The translations under genes and the position numbers were made by a program. Below are positions 63,010 through 64,000 of a stretch of DNA of 64,000 nt, in pieces (positions within the stretch are counted from its first letter, which is position 1; each line of letters starts with the position of its first letter). Below the pieces are notes generated by a model, which did not search any database, was not told the DNA's origin, and saw nothing but the letters and a program-made list of their open reading frames with translations. The DNA comes from an uncultured Hyphomicrobiales bacterium (GTDB lineage Bacteria; Pseudomonadota; Alphaproteobacteria; Rhizobiales; Ancalomicrobiaceae). The DNA is taken from the NCBI GenBank assembly GCA_903930435.1, contig CAIYYN010000017.1:117182-181181 (forward strand), in the 5' to 3' direction.

Positions 63010-63347
63010 GGCACGACTTTCTGTTTGCCGCGCGGCTCCGGCCTGCGCGACGGGTGATGGATCGGATGCGACTGGATCTGCATCCGGGGTCTCTTCCGAT
63101 GATGATGACGATTGTGTGCGGCTTTCCGTCGTCGGTCAGCAAAAGCCGGAATAGTTGGAGCGCGTGACGCGTGGCCAGTTTCACTGGATGCAGGGATCAA
63201 GATGCAGCCCACCCTGCGAGTCCAGATCAGTATACGCTCTATTCGCGCACTTTGCATCCACCCTGCTGTAATGACCTGAAATCAACAGCCGTCGTTCAGC
63301 CACGTGAGCGCAGGTGCGGCCACCGGCAGTCGTTAAGTCTTGGAAAA
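63010..63347. other. 338-bp intergenic region between tRNA-Val and small genes
   Basis: No gene is called. A minus-strand ORF beginning at 63184 (MKLATRHALQLFRLLLTDDG, then KPHTIVIIIGRD) reads plausibly for about 35 codons but then becomes Arg/Ser-rich and runs into the next gene; it could be a decayed small gene. The rest shows no hairpin or repeat of note. Confidence 0.4.
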
Positions 63348-63422
63348 TGGTGGGCGCGACAGGGATTGAACCTGTGACCCTTCGCGTGTGAAGCGAATGC
63401 TCTCCCGCTGAGCTACGCGCCC
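63348..63422 (-). tRNA. tRNA-Val (anticodon CAC)
   Basis: On the minus strand the gene reads GGGCGCGTAGCTCAGCGGGA at its 5' end. The anticodon arm is TTCGC-TTCACAC-GCGAA (anticodon CAC), the T arm contains GGTTCAATCCC, and the 3' end pairs as CGCGCCC-A-CCA with CCA encoded. The acceptor stem GGGCGCG/CGCGCCC is perfect. It decodes GTG. GC content rises sharply immediately beyond its 5' end. Confidence 0.97.
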
Positions 63423-63450
63423 GACCGGACGGCTGCAAGACAACCGGCGT

Positions 63451-64000
63451 TCAGAGGGGGGAGCCTATAGCCGAGCCTTGCGACGGCTGCAACAGGCTTT
63501 GGACAGCGTCGACCAGATCGTCGTAGTGCGCGATCAGCCGGTCAGCGCCCAGCTCCGCCGCCGGAACGTCCGTATAGCCGAACGGAAACACGATGCTGGG
63601 CACGCCGGCGGCCCGGGCGGCGGCGACATCGTTGAGGCTGTCTCCCACCATCACCGCCCGGTCCGCGACGCCGCCGCCGGCGTGGATCGCGTGCAGCACG
63701 TGCCGCGGGTCGGGCTTCGCCGCCGGGACGCCGTCCGCGCCGATCACCGCGACGAACCGGCGGGTGAGGTCCAGGGCGTCGAGCAGCTGGATCGACAGGG
63801 CGGTCAACTTGTTGGTGCAAACGACCAGCCGCGCCCCTTCCGCCGACAACCGGTCCAGGGCGGCGACGCAGCCGGGATAGGGCCGGCTCTCCTGGGCGAT
63901 CCGACTGCGATAGATCTCGATGAACCGCGCCACCAGCGGCGCAGCGGCCGCGTCATCCAGCGGCTGGCCGGAGGCCTCGAACCCTCGCACCAGCAGCGCG
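63451..64000 (-). CDS. Phosphoglycolate phosphatase-type HAD hydrolase, 5' end outside window
   Basis: About 183 C-terminal residues of a HAD-family phosphatase. Motif II is LVVCTNKLTALS, motif III KPDPRHVLHA and motif IV VMVGDSLNDVAAARAAGVPS, all typical of Gph. The N-terminal DxDGTLxDS motif lies beyond the right edge, so the GTG at 63990 is not the real start. The enzyme dephosphorylates 2-phosphoglycolate produced by DNA repair or RuBisCO. GC is about 72% here against about 60% in the rest of the window, with an extreme third-position bias, so it may come from a different source. It ends 28 bp before the tRNA-Val gene. Confidence 0.85.
   Translation of the reverse strand, partial: ALLVRGFEASGQPLDDAAAAPLVARFIEIYRSRIAQESRPYPGCVAALDRLSAEGARLVVCTNKLTALSIQLLDALDLTRRFVAVIGADGVPAAKPDPRHVLHAIHAGGGVADRAVMVGDSLNDVAAARAAGVPSIVFPFGYTDVPAAELGADRLIAHYDDLVDAVQSLLQPSQGSAIGSPL

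Noticed and set aside
62954..63184. 76-codon ORF starting MKLATRHALQLFRLLLTDDG
   Set aside because: The first half looks protein-like, but the second half is Arg/Ser-rich and overlaps the better-supported gene at 62779-63009; kept only as a possible decayed gene.

Overview
The window reads as a chromosomal segment of an alphaproteobacterium, most likely of the Hyphomicrobiales (Rhizobiales). The evidence is a base composition near 60% GC, DUF2865 and DUF1488 proteins, an Atm1-type exporter close to psd-pssA, CcrM-type GANTC clustering in one promoter, and intergenic palindromes of families common in this group. The species cannot be named from the sequence. No phage, plasmid, CRISPR or rRNA genes were seen.

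Region by region. 1-4 kb: a co-directional minus-strand set encoding a three-subunit FAD/2Fe-2S dehydrogenase (HcnABC/opine oxidase/D-hydroxyproline dehydrogenase type) followed by a DadA-like oxidase cut by the window start. 4-6 kb: divergent mntH/mntR with an MntR box between them. 6-11 kb: a KDG permease with a strong terminator, an FMN L-lactate dehydrogenase, a split YeeE transporter and peptidase T. 11-16.5 kb: two tandem 892-aa Cache-PAS-GGDEF-EAL proteins. 16.7-27 kb: small-molecule metabolism, with an SDR plus deaminase pair, a Ser/Cys proline racemase-superfamily enzyme, a formyltransferase-fold protein, an OxlT-type antiporter behind a near-consensus sigma-54 promoter, an inositol monophosphatase, a RecD-like helicase, a GNAT enzyme, a methyltransferase and a PuuE-type allantoinase with an unusual promoter. 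27-34.8 kb: a LOG protein, Atm1, a DUF2235 hydrolase with a LecA-like lectin tail, a GST, psd-pssA, and a 265-bp MITE placed exactly at the pssA stop codon.

35-51 kb mixes housekeeping genes (cimA, cysS, gltX, nadE) with stress and defence genes: a HEPN/Abi protein, back-to-back VapBC-like and MazEF-like pairs, and BrnT with an XRE antitoxin. 51.7-61 kb is central carbon metabolism and DNA repair (rpe, class II DAHP synthase, fba, tkt, fbp, recQ), separated by three families of REP-like palindromes. 61-64 kb holds a PEP-CTERM-like surface protein, two small conserved proteins, tRNA-Val(CAC) and the 3' part of a phosphoglycolate phosphatase. GC rises to about 72% immediately past the tRNA, which marks either an island edge or an assembly join.

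How the genes may work together (inference): the 0-4 kb dehydrogenases and the 18 kb racemase-family enzyme fit catabolism of D-amino acids or hydroxyproline. Fba, Tkt, Fbp and Rpe supply the pentose phosphate and gluconeogenic steps that feed erythrose-4-phosphate to the DAHP synthase. The most unusual items are the hydrolase-lectin fusion, the MITE at the stop codon, the sigma-54 promoter with flanking palindromes, the palindrome/GANTC cluster before puuE, and the composition break at the tRNA.
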